Of a DNA stretch of 40,278 bases, positions 40,052-40,278 are shown piece after piece. The notes beneath the pieces were generated by a model. It ran no database searches and was not told the DNA's origin. It saw nothing but the letters and a program-made list of their open reading frames with translations. The stretch is from an uncultured Prevotellaceae bacterium (GTDB taxonomy: Bacteria; Bacteroidota; Bacteroidia; Bacteroidales; Muribaculaceae). Both the position numbers and the translations under genes were made by a program. Positions within the stretch are counted from its first letter, which is position 1, and each line of letters opens with the position of its first letter. The DNA lies in contig CALEJB010000042.1 in NCBI GenBank assembly GCA_937898675.1, forward strand, positions 1 through 40,278, read 5' to 3'.

Positions 40052-40059
40052 CAAATTTA
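40052..40059 (-). promoter_or_regulatory. -7 box of the response-regulator gene
   Basis: The minus strand reads TAAATTTG, 20 bp before the ATG at 40031. There is no clear TTG element, consistent with dependence on an activator bound at 40093-40109. Confidence 0.55.
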
Positions 40060-40092
40060 GGCATTTTTTGTTCAGCATACATCATCCGTGCG

Positions 40093-40109
40093 TGTTACTT
40101 TGTTGTTAC
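40093..40109 (-). promoter_or_regulatory. Direct-repeat operator candidate (PHO-box-like) upstream of the response-regulator gene
   Basis: The minus strand reads GTAACAACAAAGTAACA: GTAACA twice with an 11-bp period, 33 bp upstream of the -7 box. It matches the box at 36127-36143 at 14 of 17 positions. The remaining sequence to the window end (40110-40278) shows no gene I can support. Confidence 0.55.
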
Positions 40110-40278
40110 ATTTACCAGCCTGCTGTTTCTGAAAGGCTGCATCATAGCCTGATACTTAAAGTTAACCATTGCTGCTCATTGATAGGTGAAGGCGTGCTTG
40201 ATTGATTAGTTTTTTTTGTCTTATTTACCCCAGTTCGGGATAAGATTACTCCCAAATAGAAAGTTGCTTTGAGTGTTC

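Overview
The window looks like chromosomal DNA of a GC-rich Bacteroidales bacterium (gut or rumen type; Muribaculaceae or Prevotellaceae-like is my inference). The evidence is: promoters of the Bacteroidetes primary-sigma type (TTTG or TTG, 19-21 bp, TAnnTTTG) in front of most transcription units; AT-rich leaders mostly without Shine-Dalgarno sites; a hybrid two-component regulator; outer-membrane beta-barrel families and DUF4199/DUF6452/DUF6048 proteins typical of the phylum; and dockerin-like C-termini on several secreted proteins.

Layout. 1-2140: the end of one secreted protein, then a complete paralogue, both with the same C-terminal tail and the same terminator. 2195-3960: rarA and a YraN-family gene. 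4066-6948 (minus): a TPR/histidine kinase/receiver/AraC hybrid regulator whose receiver has Asn where the phosphoacceptor Asp should be. 7135-10223: DUF4199, family 2 glycosyltransferase, DUF6452 lipoprotein and DUF6048 outer-membrane protein, closely packed. 10525-11472: another secreted protein with the tail seen at 1-2050. 11576-15489 (minus): a two-gene unit encoding a phage-type terminase large subunit and a virion-like 666-residue protein, with its own host-type promoter and no other phage genes. 15743-22757 (minus): four secreted proteins, one with BspA-like leucine-rich repeats, each ending in a two-repeat dockerin-like module and each with its own promoter. 22933-23487 (minus): DJ-1/PfpI protein. 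23713-23787: tRNA-Val(UAC). 23992-25783: two related outer-membrane barrels and a small lipoprotein. 25874-26911: ApbE-type flavin transferase. 27063-29980: glpA-glpB without glpC. 30114-31331 (minus): secreted protein of unknown role. 31721-33088: AGCS amino-acid symporter. 33101-34300 (minus): membrane acyltransferase, probably from a leaderless mRNA. 34562-35450: greA and a HIT protein. 35570-36019 (minus): GNAT acetyltransferase. 36210-37922: Na/phosphate cotransporter. 37919-40031 (minus): sensor kinase and OmpR/PhoB-type response regulator.

How they fit together. The strongest regulatory inference is at the right end. The Na/Pi transporter gene and the response-regulator gene carry the same 17-bp direct-repeat motif, in the same orientation and 31-33 bp upstream of their -7 boxes, and the transporter and kinase genes meet tail to tail. 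This suggests a PhoR-PhoB-like phosphate circuit. The secreted proteins use two different C-terminal modules (dockerin-like, or a short Y-F/Y-N-x-A-G tail) on related N-terminal domains, which suggests alternative ways of sorting or anchoring surface proteins. The candidates for undescribed biology are the orphan terminase plus virion-like gene pair, the dockerin cluster with near-identical DNA in non-adjacent genes, and the shared direct-repeat box.
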